Part shown: piece by piece, positions 7,209 to 14,958 of the stretch
Layout of the letters: the number at the start of each line of letters is the position of its first letter
How positions within the stretch are numbered: the stretch's first letter is position 1
Assembly: GCF_025567165.1 (NCBI RefSeq)
Contig: NZ_JAOQKC010000012.1
Span: 1-64,000, forward strand
Reading direction: 5' to 3'
DNA: 64,000 bases
From: Laedolimicola ammoniilytica
GTDB taxonomy: Bacteria; Bacillota; Clostridia; Lachnospirales; Lachnospiraceae
The notes under the pieces: generated by a model
Seen by the model: the letters and a program-made list of their open reading frames with translations, nothing else
Databases searched by the model: none
What the model was told of the DNA's origin: nothing
Made by a program: the position numbers and the translations under genes

Positions 7209-9000
7209 ACCACGCCCGGAGGCCCAAACGCATACCGAACCCGGAAACGGGGCTGCCGAGCCCGGCGGCTCTGCTTTTGGGGCTGGCTCTGAACAGGAGC
7301 CCGGGGCGGCTGGCACTTCGGGACAAAGTGTCCCAAAGATGGGGAACCCCGCAAAGTCGGATGACTTTGTGGGGAGAGGAGGAGCAACGGAGCGGGCGGA
7401 TTTTGGTGGCAACGCCGCCAAAGGAGCTAAAGCGAAGTTTGCGACGACGAAGTTCCGGCAGAAAAGCCAGCAGGAACAAGCGGCGGCATCCAAGCTCCGC
7501 ATGGAAAAGCGGGGCGAAAAACGGGAGGCCGCCCGGGAAAAGCTGGCAAAGCAGAAGCCGCCCAAACAAAAAGGCCCGATCCGTAAGGCGGCGGGAGCCG
7601 CCGGATGGGGCGTTCACGGCTTTGTGCATGGCAAGCTCTACGAGGTGGAGCAGGAAAATGTGGGAACCGAAGGGGCCCACCGCTCGGAGCTTGCCGGGGA
7701 GGTTGTCCTGCGGCATGGCTCCCGGTTTGTAAAACGCAAAGTCCGGGAGCATCCGGCAAGGGCGGCCAGCCGGGCCGAGGCCAGGTATCAGAAAGCGGCG
7801 GCGGATTATCATTTCCACACCGCCGCACAGGAGCACCCGGAGCTTTCCAAAAACTATTTTACCCGGTACTGGCAGAAACAGCGGCTTAGAAGGCAATACC
7901 AGAAGCGGGCGAAGGAGGCCGCAAAACAGAGCGCAAAAGCCGCCGGGAAAACAGCCGCCGCCACGGAAAAGCTGACAGCCCGGGCCGCCGGGTTTGTAAA
8001 GCGCCATCCAGTCGGATGCCTGCTGGCGCTGGCCTGTGTCCTTGTGATCGTCCTGCTCCAGTCCTGTTCGTCCTCTCTGGTGTCCATCGGCAACGCCGGA
8101 GCCGGGGCGCTGGGAGCCACCACTTACCCCTCTGAGGATGAGGCGATTTTAGGGGCGGAGGCGGCTTATGCCGGGCTGGAGACAGAACTGCAAACCTACC
8201 TTGATACCTACGAAAGCACCCACGATTATGACGAGTACCACTTCGATCTGGATGAGATCGAACACGATCCCTATGTGCTCATTTCCCTGCTGTCGGCGCT
8301 CCATGAGGGGGAATGGACGCTTTCACAGGTGGAGGACTCCCTGCAAATGCTCTTTGACCGCCAGTATATTCTGACGGAGCGTGTGGAGGTGGAGACACGC
8401 TATGACAGCGACGATGAACCCTATTCGTGGTACATCTGCTATGTGACGCTGGAAAACAAAAACCTGTCCCACCTGCCTGTTTCCCTGTTGAGCGAAGAAC
8501 AGATGTCCCGGTACTCCATCTATATGTCCACCCTCGGCAACCGTCCCGACCTGTTTCCCGACTCCCCCTATGTGGACAAATACATTACCAACCCGCCGGA
8601 GGGCTATGAGGTTCCGGGGGAATATCTGGACGATGAAACATTCGCCGCTATTTTCTCGGAGGCAGAGAAATACATCGGCTATCCCTATGTGTGGGGCGGC
8701 TCCAGCCCGTCTACATCCTTTGACTGCTCCGGCTATGTGTCATGGGTGATCAATCATTCCGGCTGGAATGTGGGCCGCCTTGGGGCGCAGGGGCTTTACA
8801 ACATCTGCACCCCGACCAGCTCCCCAAGGCCCGGCGACCTTGTGTTTTTCAAGGGAACCTATGATACCCCGGGCGTGAGCCACTGTGGGATTTATGTAGG
8901 CGATGGGCGGATGCTCCATTGTGGCGATCCCATCGGATATGCAAACTTAAATACAAGCTACTGGCAGTCTCATTTTTACGCCTACGGGCGTTTACCATGA
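7189..9000 (+). CDS. NlpC/P60 cell-wall hydrolase of the conjugation machine
   Basis: 603 aa. The N-terminal 260 residues are basic and low-complexity, partly encoded by repeat DNA. A membrane segment follows at ~272-293 (LLALACVLVIVLLQ), then an outer region and a C-terminal NlpC/P60 domain from ~485. The catalytic Cys is in SFDCSGYV (~residue 513) and the His in GVSHCGIYVGDG; YVWGGSSP precedes them. The enzyme would cut peptidoglycan cross-links to let the channel through the wall, like CD1108/VirB1-type proteins of Tn1549. Start ATG 7189 overlaps virB4. Confidence 0.92.
   Translation: MKRKPNKPRPEAQTHTEPGNGAAEPGGSAFGAGSEQEPGAAGTSGQSVPKMGNPAKSDDFVGRGGATERADFGGNAAKGAKAKFATTKFRQKSQQEQAAASKLRMEKRGEKREAAREKLAKQKPPKQKGPIRKAAGAAGWGVHGFVHGKLYEVEQENVGTEGAHRSELAGEVVLRHGSRFVKRKVREHPARAASRAEARYQKAAADYHFHTAAQEHPELSKNYFTRYWQKQRLRRQYQKRAKEAAKQSAKAAGKTAAATEKLTARAAGFVKRHPVGCLLALACVLVIVLLQSCSSSLVSIGNAGAGALGATTYPSEDEAILGAEAAYAGLETELQTYLDTYESTHDYDEYHFDLDEIEHDPYVLISLLSALHEGEWTLSQVEDSLQMLFDRQYILTERVEVETRYDSDDEPYSWYICYVTLENKNLSHLPVSLLSEEQMSRYSIYMSTLGNRPDLFPDSPYVDKYITNPPEGYEVPGEYLDDETFAAIFSEAEKYIGYPYVWGGSSPSTSFDCSGYVSWVINHSGWNVGRLGAQGLYNICTPTSSPRPGDLVFFKGTYDTPGVSHCGIYVGDGRMLHCGDPIGYANLNTSYWQSHFYAYGRLP
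7316..7338. repeat. Dispersed palindrome, copy 4
   Basis: Core GGGACAAAGTGTCCC at 7320-7334. It lies in frame inside the N-terminal part of the NlpC/P60 gene (reads GTSGQSVPK), directly before hairpin repeat copy B. Confidence 0.85.
7340..7452. repeat. Mosaic hairpin repeat, copy B
   Basis: Partner of 4352-4460. The first stem is CCCCGCAAAGTC, loop GGAT, GACTTTGTGGGG. Compared with copy A, the AAAATC/GATTTT pair is replaced by AAAGTC/GACTTT, so both strands of the stem changed together. The middle hairpin is TTTGGTGGC-AAC-GCCGCCAAA in place of the GGGACAA palindrome. It ends with AAGTTTG and GACGACGA. Confidence 0.75.
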
Positions 9001-9013
9001 TTGGAGGTCATTT

Positions 9014-9268
9014 ATGGCAACGGCAAAAAGCATGAAAATCCAGACCGAGATTGATAAGGTCAAGGCCAAAATCAGCGAACAGCAGGCCCGGCTCAAGGAG
9101 CTGGAGCAGAAAAAGCTGGAGGCGGAAAACAGCGAGATCGTGGACATCGTGCGTGGCATGAGCATCCCTCTTGCGGAGCTGCCCCTGCTGTTTGAAAAGC
9201 TGAAAGGCGGCGGGGCTTTGGGACAAAGTGTCCCGAAGTCCGAGGATGAGGAAAAGGAGGAAAACTGA
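9014..9268 (+). CDS. DUF4315 family protein
   Basis: 84 aa, mostly one coiled coil (EIDKVKAKISEQQARLKELE), then EIVDIVRGMSIPLAELPLLF. This is the layout I remember for DUF4315 proteins, found next to the NlpC/P60 and DUF4366 genes in Tn1549-type elements. The last residues (LGQSVPKSED) are encoded by a palindrome copy. Function unknown. Confidence 0.8.
   Translation: MATAKSMKIQTEIDKVKAKISEQQARLKELEQKKLEAENSEIVDIVRGMSIPLAELPLLFEKLKGGGALGQSVPKSEDEEKEEN
9216..9238. repeat. Dispersed palindrome, copy 5
   Basis: Core GGGACAAAGTGTCCC at 9220-9234, in the 3' end of the DUF4315 gene. Confidence 0.85.
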
Positions 9269-9270
9269 AT

Positions 9271-10014
9271 ATGAAACGGTTTCGAGTTTTGACAGCGGCG
9301 CTTTGTGCCGCTGTTTTGTTATGCGGCTTTAGTGTTCCCGCCTATGCCTACGCAGATGGCGGCGAGGGTGAGGACTACGGCGATCCCACAATGGAAACCC
9401 CGGCCCCGGAGCCGACCATTACGCCGGGCGAGGGATTTTCCGAGGAGGGAAACCTTGTAACCCGTGATCTGCTCTATGACGAGCACACCAACAAGCAGTT
9501 TATTACCGTCCAGACCAGCGGCGGCAATACCTTTTACATTGTCATTGATTACGACAAGCCCGTGGACGAGGAAGGCGAACAGTATGAAACCTACTTTTTC
9601 AGCGTTGTGGATGAGGGAGATCTGCTGGCCGCAGCCGAGGCCGCTGGCGTGGAACAGGCGGTCTGCTCCTGTCCGGAGAAATGTGCGGCGGGGGCTGTCA
9701 ATACCGACTGCCCGGTATGCTCTGTCAATATGGGGAAATGCGTAGGTGCAGAGCCGGAGCCCGAGCCTGCCCCGGAGCCGGAGCCGGAACCCGAGAAGCC
9801 GGGCAACGCCGGGATGATCCTTTTGGTGCTGGCTGTCATGGGCATCGGCGGCGGGGCCGCATGGTATTTCAAGATTTACCGTCCGAAACACCAGCAGGCT
9901 GACCAACCCGAGAAGGACGATGGCGGGGAGTACCCGGGCTATGACGAGTTTGAAGATGACGGCCCCCCGTGGGACGAGGAGGACGAAACCGAAGAAAAGG
10001 AGGAAATCAGATGA
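9271..10014 (+). CDS. DUF4366-type surface protein of the conjugative element
   Basis: 247 aa with a signal peptide (MKRFRVLTAALCAAVLLCGF, cleavage near AYA), an acidic outer domain, a Cys-containing middle (CSCPEKCAAGAVNTDCPVC) and a PEPEPEPEP spacer. A membrane anchor follows (MILLVLAVMGIGGGAAWYF, ~residues 189-207), then an acidic cytoplasmic tail. This matches the DUF4366/CD1107-type mobile-element proteins. It probably sits at the cell surface near the channel; role unknown. It overlaps the next small gene by 4 bases. Confidence 0.82.
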   Translation: MKRFRVLTAALCAAVLLCGFSVPAYAYADGGEGEDYGDPTMETPAPEPTITPGEGFSEEGNLVTRDLLYDEHTNKQFITVQTSGGNTFYIVIDYDKPVDEEGEQYETYFFSVVDEGDLLAAAEAAGVEQAVCSCPEKCAAGAVNTDCPVCSVNMGKCVGAEPEPEPAPEPEPEPEKPGNAGMILLVLAVMGIGGGAAWYFKIYRPKHQQADQPEKDDGGEYPGYDEFEDDGPPWDEEDETEEKEEIR

Positions 10015-10187
10015 ATTTTACCAGCAGTCCCTTTGAACGAATGATGAAAGAAAAACCCCGTCCCAAGGCTCCCGCTGAGAACAGTCCGCCCAGAGGCTCC
10101 GCTTGTTATGGCTGCTGTTACTGGTGGGGGATCGCCTGTGTGTCCTGCTACAAGGAGCTTTTGAAGGCCGAGGCTGGCGGGAGGTGA
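10011..10187 (+). CDS. Small Cys-rich conjugative-element protein
   Basis: 58 aa, ATG overlapping the DUF4366 stop (ATGA). It has a basic N-terminus and the segment CYGCCYWWGIACVSCYKELL. I do not recognise a named family. Its position in the transfer operon and translational coupling support a real gene. Confidence 0.6.
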   Translation: MNFTSSPFERMMKEKPRPKAPAENSPPRGSACYGCCYWWGIACVSCYKELLKAEAGGR

Positions 10188-10191
10188 TGGA

Positions 10192-10560
10192 TTGTCCCGT
10201 GAACTGACACGCAAAGAAAAGACAGCAATCCGCTCTCTTGTGGTAACATGGTGCGCCAACTATGACCGGGAATACGGATGCCTGCCGCTGGATAGCGATT
10301 GCTATATGCTGGGTAAATGCTGGACGGGATCATACTGCCGCTATTTCCGGGAGTCCGTCCTGCCCCTTGATCCGGCGCTGGAAGTGGCTCTTATGAGCGA
10401 GGGCCCAAGGCCAGATTTTAAGATATGCCCGGTATGCGGCGGGCCTGTTCCCCCGGACAGGCGGCAGGCGTACTGTTCGGCGGCCTGTGCAAAGAAAGCC
10501 CACCGCCGCCAGCAACGGGAATATATGCGGAAAAAGCGGGGTGCATCCGTTGACAATTAG
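10192..10560 (+). CDS. Cysteine-rich VLP-domain protein
   Basis: 122 aa, TTG start with GGGAGGTG upstream. It contains LVVTWCANYDREYGCLPLDS, then DCYMLGKCW and CRYFRESVLPLDP, and a C-terminal zinc-binding pair CPVCG ... YCSAACAKKAHRRQQREY. This is the Cys_rich_VLP family found in Tn1549-like elements. Likely a small metal-binding or nucleic-acid-binding protein; function not known. Confidence 0.75.
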   Translation: MSRELTRKEKTAIRSLVVTWCANYDREYGCLPLDSDCYMLGKCWTGSYCRYFRESVLPLDPALEVALMSEGPRPDFKICPVCGGPVPPDRRQAYCSAACAKKAHRRQQREYMRKKRGASVDN

Positions 10561-10587
10561 GGCCTGAAAAACCCGCTTATAGCAAGG

Positions 10588-10643
10588 CTTTCCGGGGCCG
10601 TTCCGTTGGCCTGCCGTATCATTCTACGGTATGGCCCCGTTTG
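10588..10643. other. Nested hairpin, possible terminator
   Basis: GGGGCC and GGCCCC enclose a small CCGTA-TCATTC-TACGG stem, followed by GTTT. It lies in the 160-bp gap between the Cys-rich gene and the 10,723 gene. Confidence 0.5.
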
Positions 10644-10674
10644 CCCCGATGCTGTCAACATCCATACAGCGGGA

Positions 10675-10697
10675 CTTTGGGACAATTTGTCCCGAAG
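10675..10697. repeat. Dispersed palindrome, copy 6
   Basis: Core GGGACAATTTGTCCC at 10679-10693, in the leader of the 10,723 gene. GGGAC just upstream and GAAGTACCC downstream lengthen the palindrome. Confidence 0.88.
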
Positions 10698-10722
10698 TAC
10701 CCGCTTTCTGAGAGGAGGAATT

Positions 10723-11679
10723 ATGCCGAAATATTACCCCATCAATGAGGAGGCCGCCCGGCGTGCCAAAAACGCCAACAGCTTTTCCGACTATGTTCCC
10801 GGCTCCGCCACCGCCGCTTACCGTGAAATGGTGGATCGGGCCTATACCCTCGGGAAACAGCAGAAAGGGCGTGTCGATCCCATGTACCACGAAAAGATTG
10901 ACGGGCTCATAGACCGCTATGCCCGCAAGCTGGCGGAGAACATCAACCAGTGCAATCTCATAGATGCCCGTGTACCCTCCATCCTCATCGCCGGAGGCTC
11001 CAACTTCCCGGTGCGGAAAAAGGAAAAGCAGAACGCCGCCCGGGATAAGAATATGGGCGAATATATGCAGATCGAGGGCCTGCTGGATAAGGTGCGCTCA
11101 ACAGGTATGGGCGGGATCAGCGCAGACGATGACCGGGCCGTGGAAAAGCTGGAGGCGAAGCTGGCAGGGCTGGAGGCCATGCAGGAGGAAATGAAAACCG
11201 TCAATGCCTACTACCGCAAGCATAAAACGCTGGAGGGCTGTCCCGTCCTGTCCGCCGAGGAAATTGGAAAGCTCCAGTCCTCTATGGCATCCGACTGGCG
11301 CAAAAATCCCGTACCCTATCCGTCCTATCTGCTTACCAACAACAACGCCAACATCCGCCGCACACGCCAGCGCATTGAGGATTTGAAAAGCCAGTCGGAA
11401 TATGCGGGCTGGGCCTTTCCCGGGGGACGGGCGGAAATCAACGAAGGAGAAAACCGCTTGCAGCTCTTTTTTGAGGAAAAGCCATCGGAGGAACAGCGGC
11501 GGGAACTGAAAAGCAACGGTTTTAAGTGGGCTCCCAGCCAGGGAGCATGGCAGAGACAGCTTACGAAAAATGCCATCTATGCGGCGGGCCGGATGGAATT
11601 TTTGCGCCCGGAGGATGGGCAGAGCCCTTACCAGCTCCAGCCCTTTGCCCGGAAAACGGAAAAGGATGTGACACGATGA
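10723..11679 (+). CDS. Uncharacterised conjugative-element protein
   Basis: 318 aa. Start ATG 10723 is chosen over a longer upstream frame because GAGAGGAGG stands just before it and the upstream part is the palindrome region. It has a helical, charged middle (GLLDKVRSTGMGGISADDDR, then coiled coil to KTVNAYYRKHKTLEG). The C-terminal module RLQLFFEEKPSEEQRRELKS / GFKWAPSQGAWQRQLT also occurs in other large mobile-element proteins. Common in Tn1549-type elements before the mobilisation genes; function unknown. Confidence 0.7.
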   Translation: MPKYYPINEEAARRAKNANSFSDYVPGSATAAYREMVDRAYTLGKQQKGRVDPMYHEKIDGLIDRYARKLAENINQCNLIDARVPSILIAGGSNFPVRKKEKQNAARDKNMGEYMQIEGLLDKVRSTGMGGISADDDRAVEKLEAKLAGLEAMQEEMKTVNAYYRKHKTLEGCPVLSAEEIGKLQSSMASDWRKNPVPYPSYLLTNNNANIRRTRQRIEDLKSQSEYAGWAFPGGRAEINEGENRLQLFFEEKPSEEQRRELKSNGFKWAPSQGAWQRQLTKNAIYAAGRMEFLRPEDGQSPYQLQPFARKTEKDVTR

Positions 11680-11692
11680 AGGAGGTGTATTT

Positions 11693-12289
11693 GTGGACAA
11701 AAATCAAGGCTATTCCATTTTGAAGGCTGTGATGCTGGAAAATGGCAGGGGCTTTGCGCTGGGGCATCATCCCACAGCTCCATCCCCCTATGTCACATGG
11801 GCCTGTTACGATGATAAGAACGGCCAGCGGCAGTATGAATGGGGACATTACGGCAACGATCTGGCCGCTATGGAACAGGATTTTTCAGACCGGGTAAAGG
11901 ACTATCAGCGGCTTTACTATGTGGGGATCGTGCAGACCGAGGCCCCCGGCCTTTACAAATATTACTCTACCCAGCGGCCTGTGGACATCGGGACATTCCC
12001 CAAACCGCCCCACAATGCCCCGGATGAGATCGTCAACTATGACCGTCGCATCCCGGTGGAGGGCGGCGCATTTCTGGCATGGGGGCATCTGACTTATACA
12101 AGACCGCTGACCGAAAAGGAGGCGTCTGACTATGAGCTCCGTCCTGCCCCCGTCATTTCTGAATTATCCCGAAAAAACGATGACAGGCCCCTCTCGATTG
12201 CCCAGCAGATGAAAGAGGCCGGAGCTCTGGCCGAAGCCAGCCAGGGCGATCCCATCCATAAGAAAAAGGCCCCCGACCGGGGCCGATAG
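11693..12289 (+). CDS. Uncharacterised conjugative-element protein
   Basis: 198 aa, GTG start with AAGGAGGTG upstream. It opens GYSILKAVMLENGRGFALGH and contains YVTWACYDDKNGQRQYEWGH. I do not recognise a functional domain. It lies in an apparent operon with the 10,723 gene before it and a DUF4316-like gene and mobC after it. Confidence 0.65.
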   Translation: MDKNQGYSILKAVMLENGRGFALGHHPTAPSPYVTWACYDDKNGQRQYEWGHYGNDLAAMEQDFSDRVKDYQRLYYVGIVQTEAPGLYKYYSTQRPVDIGTFPKPPHNAPDEIVNYDRRIPVEGGAFLAWGHLTYTRPLTEKEASDYELRPAPVISELSRKNDDRPLSIAQQMKEAGALAEASQGDPIHKKKAPDRGR

Positions 12290-12299
12290 GAGGAATTGT

Positions 12300-12470
12300 A
12301 TGGAAGAAAGATATAACCCGATGAAAAGTGCGGAGATCGCCACCGAGCACAATTACAATATGCTGGACGGTGTTCTCAATAACCAGGCCCCACCCCCGGA
12401 GGAAAAGGAGCTGGATAAGGTTAAGGAACCGCCCCACAAGCGCCGGAGCCGGGAACGGGAGGAACGATGA
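12300..12470 (+). CDS. Small DUF4316-like protein
   Basis: 56 aa, ATG after AGGAGG. It reads YNPMKSAEIATEHNYNMLDG then VLNNQAPPPEE and a basic tail. The NYNMIDG-like motif is what I remember for DUF4316 proteins, usual just before mobC in these elements. It overlaps mobC by 4 bases (ATGA). Confidence 0.6.
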   Translation: MEERYNPMKSAEIATEHNYNMLDGVLNNQAPPPEEKELDKVKEPPHKRRSREREER

Positions 12471-12814
12471 CAAAGAAACGCCGTCGCCCGATCCATCTCC
12501 ATGTGATGGTGTCCGAGGAGGAGCAGGCCCTTATTCAACAACGCATGGCCGAGACGGGCATCCGCAATATGGGGGCCTATATGCGGAAAATGGCCCTCAA
12601 TGGCTATGTGCTCCATGTTGACCTCTCGCCCGTCCGGGAGCTGGTATCGCTCCAGCGGCGGTGCTCAAACAACCTCAATCAAGTGGCGGTCCAGGCGAAT
12701 ACCTACGGTGGGATTTACCCCGAGGAGATCGCCGCTCTGCAACGGGACTATGCCGCCCTGTGGGGGCCGCTGTCCGATCTGCTGAAAAAGCTCTCCGCAT
12801 TAGTGGAGCTCTGA
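12467..12814 (+). CDS. mobC: MobC-like relaxosome accessory protein
   Basis: 115 aa. The N-terminal part is ribbon-helix-helix-like (RPIHLHVMVSEEEQALIQQR), followed by GIRNMGAYMRKMALNGYVL and the hallmark RRCSNNLNQVAVQANTYGGI. MobC proteins bind the transfer origin and help the relaxase open the duplex. The relaxase follows after the CD1845-like gene. A strong terminator closes the operon just downstream. Confidence 0.88.
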   Translation: MTKKRRRPIHLHVMVSEEEQALIQQRMAETGIRNMGAYMRKMALNGYVLHVDLSPVRELVSLQRRCSNNLNQVAVQANTYGGIYPEEIAALQRDYAALWGPLSDLLKKLSALVEL

Positions 12815-12819
12815 TCCTG

Positions 12820-12851
12820 CCGGGGAGTGGCGTATGCCGCTCCCCGGTTTT
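12820..12851 (+). terminator. Terminator after mobC
   Basis: CCGGGGAG (12820-12827) pairs with CTCCCCGG (12840-12847), followed by TTTT. Confidence 0.85.
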
Positions 12852-12856
12852 CACTA

Positions 12857-12879
12857 CTTTGGGACAATTTGTCCCGAGG
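12857..12879. repeat. Dispersed palindrome, copy 7
   Basis: Core GGGACAATTTGTCCC at 12861-12875, between the mobC terminator and a promoter. Confidence 0.88.
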
Positions 12880-12900
12880 TGCTGAAAGCCGGAGGCATCC

Positions 12901-12929
12901 TTGTTGTCCCTCCCGGACAGAGGTATAAT
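12901..12929 (+). promoter_or_regulatory. Sigma-70 promoter, twin of 20,182
   Basis: TTGTTG (12901-12906), 17-bp spacer, TATAAT (12924-12929). The region 12889-12937 is nearly identical to 20172-20222. It drives the CD1845-like gene. Confidence 0.85.
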
Positions 12930-12977
12930 TATCATGTAAGGAACTATAAGCCACACTTTTCAAGGAGGTATCAAGCG

Positions 12978-13265
12978 ATGCGGATCATTCTGAAACTTTT
13001 AGCGGCCCCCTTTGTTCTGGTCCTCACGCTCCTTGTGGCAGTATTGAATTTTGCTTTTTCCTTTGCGTCATGGGTGTTCTGCGCCCTGTCCTTTCTCTGT
13101 CTGATCGGAGCCCTGTTTGCTTTATTCACGGGGGATCGCTGGGGCATACAGGGGCTTGTGATCGCCTTTGCTGTTTCGCCCTTCGGCCTGCCCGCTGTGG
13201 CGGAGTGGCTCATTGACAAGCTGGACAGTCTCAACTACTCGCTAAAGAGTTTTATCATAGGATAA
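12978..13265 (+). CDS. Small membrane protein (CD1845-like)
   Basis: 95 aa. Start ATG 12978 has AAGGAGG upstream; the frame is open further back but that stretch holds the promoter. It has three hydrophobic segments (LLAAPFVLVLTLLVAVLNFA; SWVFCALSFLCLIGALFAL; IQGLVIAFAVSPFGL). This resembles the CD1845-type protein that precedes relaxase in Tn1549-family elements. Function unknown, possibly linked to the relaxosome at the membrane. Confidence 0.75.
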   Translation: MRIILKLLAAPFVLVLTLLVAVLNFAFSFASWVFCALSFLCLIGALFALFTGDRWGIQGLVIAFAVSPFGLPAVAEWLIDKLDSLNYSLKSFIIG

Positions 13266-13267
13266 CG

Positions 13268-13290
13268 CTTTGGGACAATTTGTCCCGAAG
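13268..13290. repeat. Dispersed palindrome, copy 8
   Basis: Core GGGACAATTTGTCCC at 13272-13286, between the CD1845-like stop and a terminator. Confidence 0.88.
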
Positions 13291-13297
13291 CCCCCTG

Positions 13298-13325
13298 CGG
13301 CGGCTGGACGGACAGCCGCCGTTTT
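13298..13325 (+). terminator. Terminator in front of the relaxase gene
   Basis: CGGCGGCTG (13298-13306) pairs with CAGCCGCCG (13313-13321), then TTTTC. It ends 16 bp before the relaxase start, so relaxase expression must come by read-through or depend on attenuation. Confidence 0.8.
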
Positions 13326-13340
13326 CTTTTGGAAGGAGGT

Positions 13341-14753
13341 GTGCTCACGGCTACAACTTATATCCGGCCCTACAAGGTGGCGGCTGGGAAAGGCGCTGTC
13401 CAGACAATGGAGGAACGCTTTAACTATGGGCTTAATCCGAAAAAGCTGGGAGCCCTGTCCTCATACCTCTGCGATCCGGCCACGGCTCCCGCTGAGTTTC
13501 TGCTGGTAAAGAGCCAGTACCAGGCGGAAATGGGCCGGGCCGTAGAGCGTGGAGCCCTGTTTTTTCAAATCCGGCAGGCGTTCCCACCCGGCGAAGTAAC
13601 AGCAGAGGAGGCCAACCAGATCGGCTATGAAACAGCCATGCGCTGGACAAAGGGAAAGTATCAGTTTTTTGTCTGCACCCACACAGACAAGAGCCACCTC
13701 CACAATCACATTTATTTCAATTCAACGGCCTTTGACCGCTCTCAGAAGTTCCATAATTTTATCGGCTCCAGCTTTGCCCTGCGGCGGCTCTCTGACCGGG
13801 TGTGCATTGAGCATGACCTCTCTGTGATCCAAAATCCAAAACAGCACAGCAAGGGCCGGTATCTCCATTATGGCCAATGGATTGGGGAAAAGCCGCCCTC
13901 TGCAAAACAGCGGGTGCGGCTGGCCATCGTGGAGTCTCTACAAAAACAGCCCGCCGATTTTCCGGCGTTTCTGAGGCTCATGGAGGAGACCGGCTTTCTG
14001 GTAAAGCATGGCCGTGGCGGTGTGATCTCCTTTCTTGCTCCCGGACAGGATAAGCCCACCCGCCTGCGGGCATCTACCCTCGGGGATGGTTTTGATCCCG
14101 AGGACATCCGGGCTATGATTGCCGGGGAGCGTCCGATCCTGGAGCTCCCGCAGGAGGCTCCGGCTCCTGCCCGGCGTGTTAATCTGATTATAGACATTCA
14201 AGAGCGCATGGCACAGGGCAAGGGACCGGCCTATGAACGGTGGGCCAAGGTTTACAATCTGAAACAGATGGCTGCTGCGCTCCAGTACCTGCGGGAAAAT
14301 GATTTGATGGACTATGAGGCGCTGGCGGCCAGTACAGAAAAGGCAGTAGAGCGTTTTCACACGCTGTCCGAGGAATTGCGGCAAACGGAGGCGGAGCTGG
14401 AAAAGACCTCCGGGCTCATGGCGGCTACTGTGGACTACGCAAAAACCCGGCCTGTGTTTGACGGTTACAAGGCGGCCCGGTACAGTAAAAAATATCTGTC
14501 GGAGCATGAGGCGGAGCTTGCCGCTTACCGGGCGGCCCGAGCCACTATGAATGAGCTTTTGGACGGTGCAAAGCTACCGAAGATGGCAGATATGAAAAAG
14601 TCCCGCCAGAAATTGGCGGGAAAGAAAAAAGCCCTCTATGCGGAATACCGCAAGGCACAGGCGGATATGCGGCAGGCTGTGGCGGTCAAAGCGAACATTG
14701 ATCATCTGCTCGGCGTGACGGACGAGCGGGAAAATAAGGCCCAGGAGCGATAG
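13341..14753 (+). CDS. MOBP-type relaxase
   Basis: About 470 aa. Nicks the transfer origin and pilots the strand. It carries the relaxase signature THTDKSHLHNHIYFNS (~residue 115, metal-binding histidines), preceded by TTYIRPYKVAAGKG. The C-terminal half is helical (coiled coil, ~300-470). Start is uncertain: GTG 13341 abuts the GGAAGGAGGT site with no spacing. ACG 13347 has 6-base spacing and would give MATTYIRPYK, the usual relaxase opening in this family. I list the canonical codon. Confidence 0.9.
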   Translation: MLTATTYIRPYKVAAGKGAVQTMEERFNYGLNPKKLGALSSYLCDPATAPAEFLLVKSQYQAEMGRAVERGALFFQIRQAFPPGEVTAEEANQIGYETAMRWTKGKYQFFVCTHTDKSHLHNHIYFNSTAFDRSQKFHNFIGSSFALRRLSDRVCIEHDLSVIQNPKQHSKGRYLHYGQWIGEKPPSAKQRVRLAIVESLQKQPADFPAFLRLMEETGFLVKHGRGGVISFLAPGQDKPTRLRASTLGDGFDPEDIRAMIAGERPILELPQEAPAPARRVNLIIDIQERMAQGKGPAYERWAKVYNLKQMAAALQYLRENDLMDYEALAASTEKAVERFHTLSEELRQTEAELEKTSGLMAATVDYAKTRPVFDGYKAARYSKKYLSEHEAELAAYRAARATMNELLDGAKLPKMADMKKSRQKLAGKKKALYAEYRKAQADMRQAVAVKANIDHLLGVTDERENKAQER

Positions 14754-14789
14754 CGACAGGCCGCAGACAACAGGTGCATAGCGCCGGGA

Positions 14790-14812
14790 CTTTGGGACAA
14801 TTTGTCCCGAAG
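14790..14812. repeat. Dispersed palindrome, copy 9
   Basis: Core GGGACAATTTGTCCC at 14794-14808, just 3' of the relaxase gene; outer GGAC/GTCC extends it. Confidence 0.88.
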
Positions 14813-14822
14813 TCCAGCGGGT

Positions 14823-14902
14823 TTGGGGAGCTCCCCAACAAGCATTTTCACGGGCCTGCGGCCTGTGAAAATTTCGGAGTGTGGCCACACCCGAATTGCT
14901 TG
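14823..14902. other. Cruciform cluster, candidate transfer origin
   Basis: A perfect palindrome TTGGGGAGCTCCCCAA (14823-14838) is followed by an outer stem CAAGCA (14839-14844)/TGCTTG (14897-14902). That stem encloses two hairpins: a 13-bp stem 14844-14872 (ATTTTCACGGGCC, loop TGC) and TTCGGaGTGTGG/CCACACCCGAA (14873-14895). Position next to the relaxase gene suggests oriT, but a terminator or replication signal is also possible. Confidence 0.55.
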
Positions 14903-14958
14903 CCATTTAGCGGCACCCCCGAAAAGCCCCCTAAAAACGAGAAAAACGAAGGCCCTTT

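Noticed and set aside
7075..8007. 310-codon minus frame opposite the NlpC/P60 gene
   Set aside because: Proline/arginine-rich shadow of a GC-rich coding region with no homology.
12834..12977. Longer start for the CD1845-like gene
   Set aside because: The stretch contains the dispersed palindrome and a consensus promoter, and ATG 12978 has a strong ribosome site.
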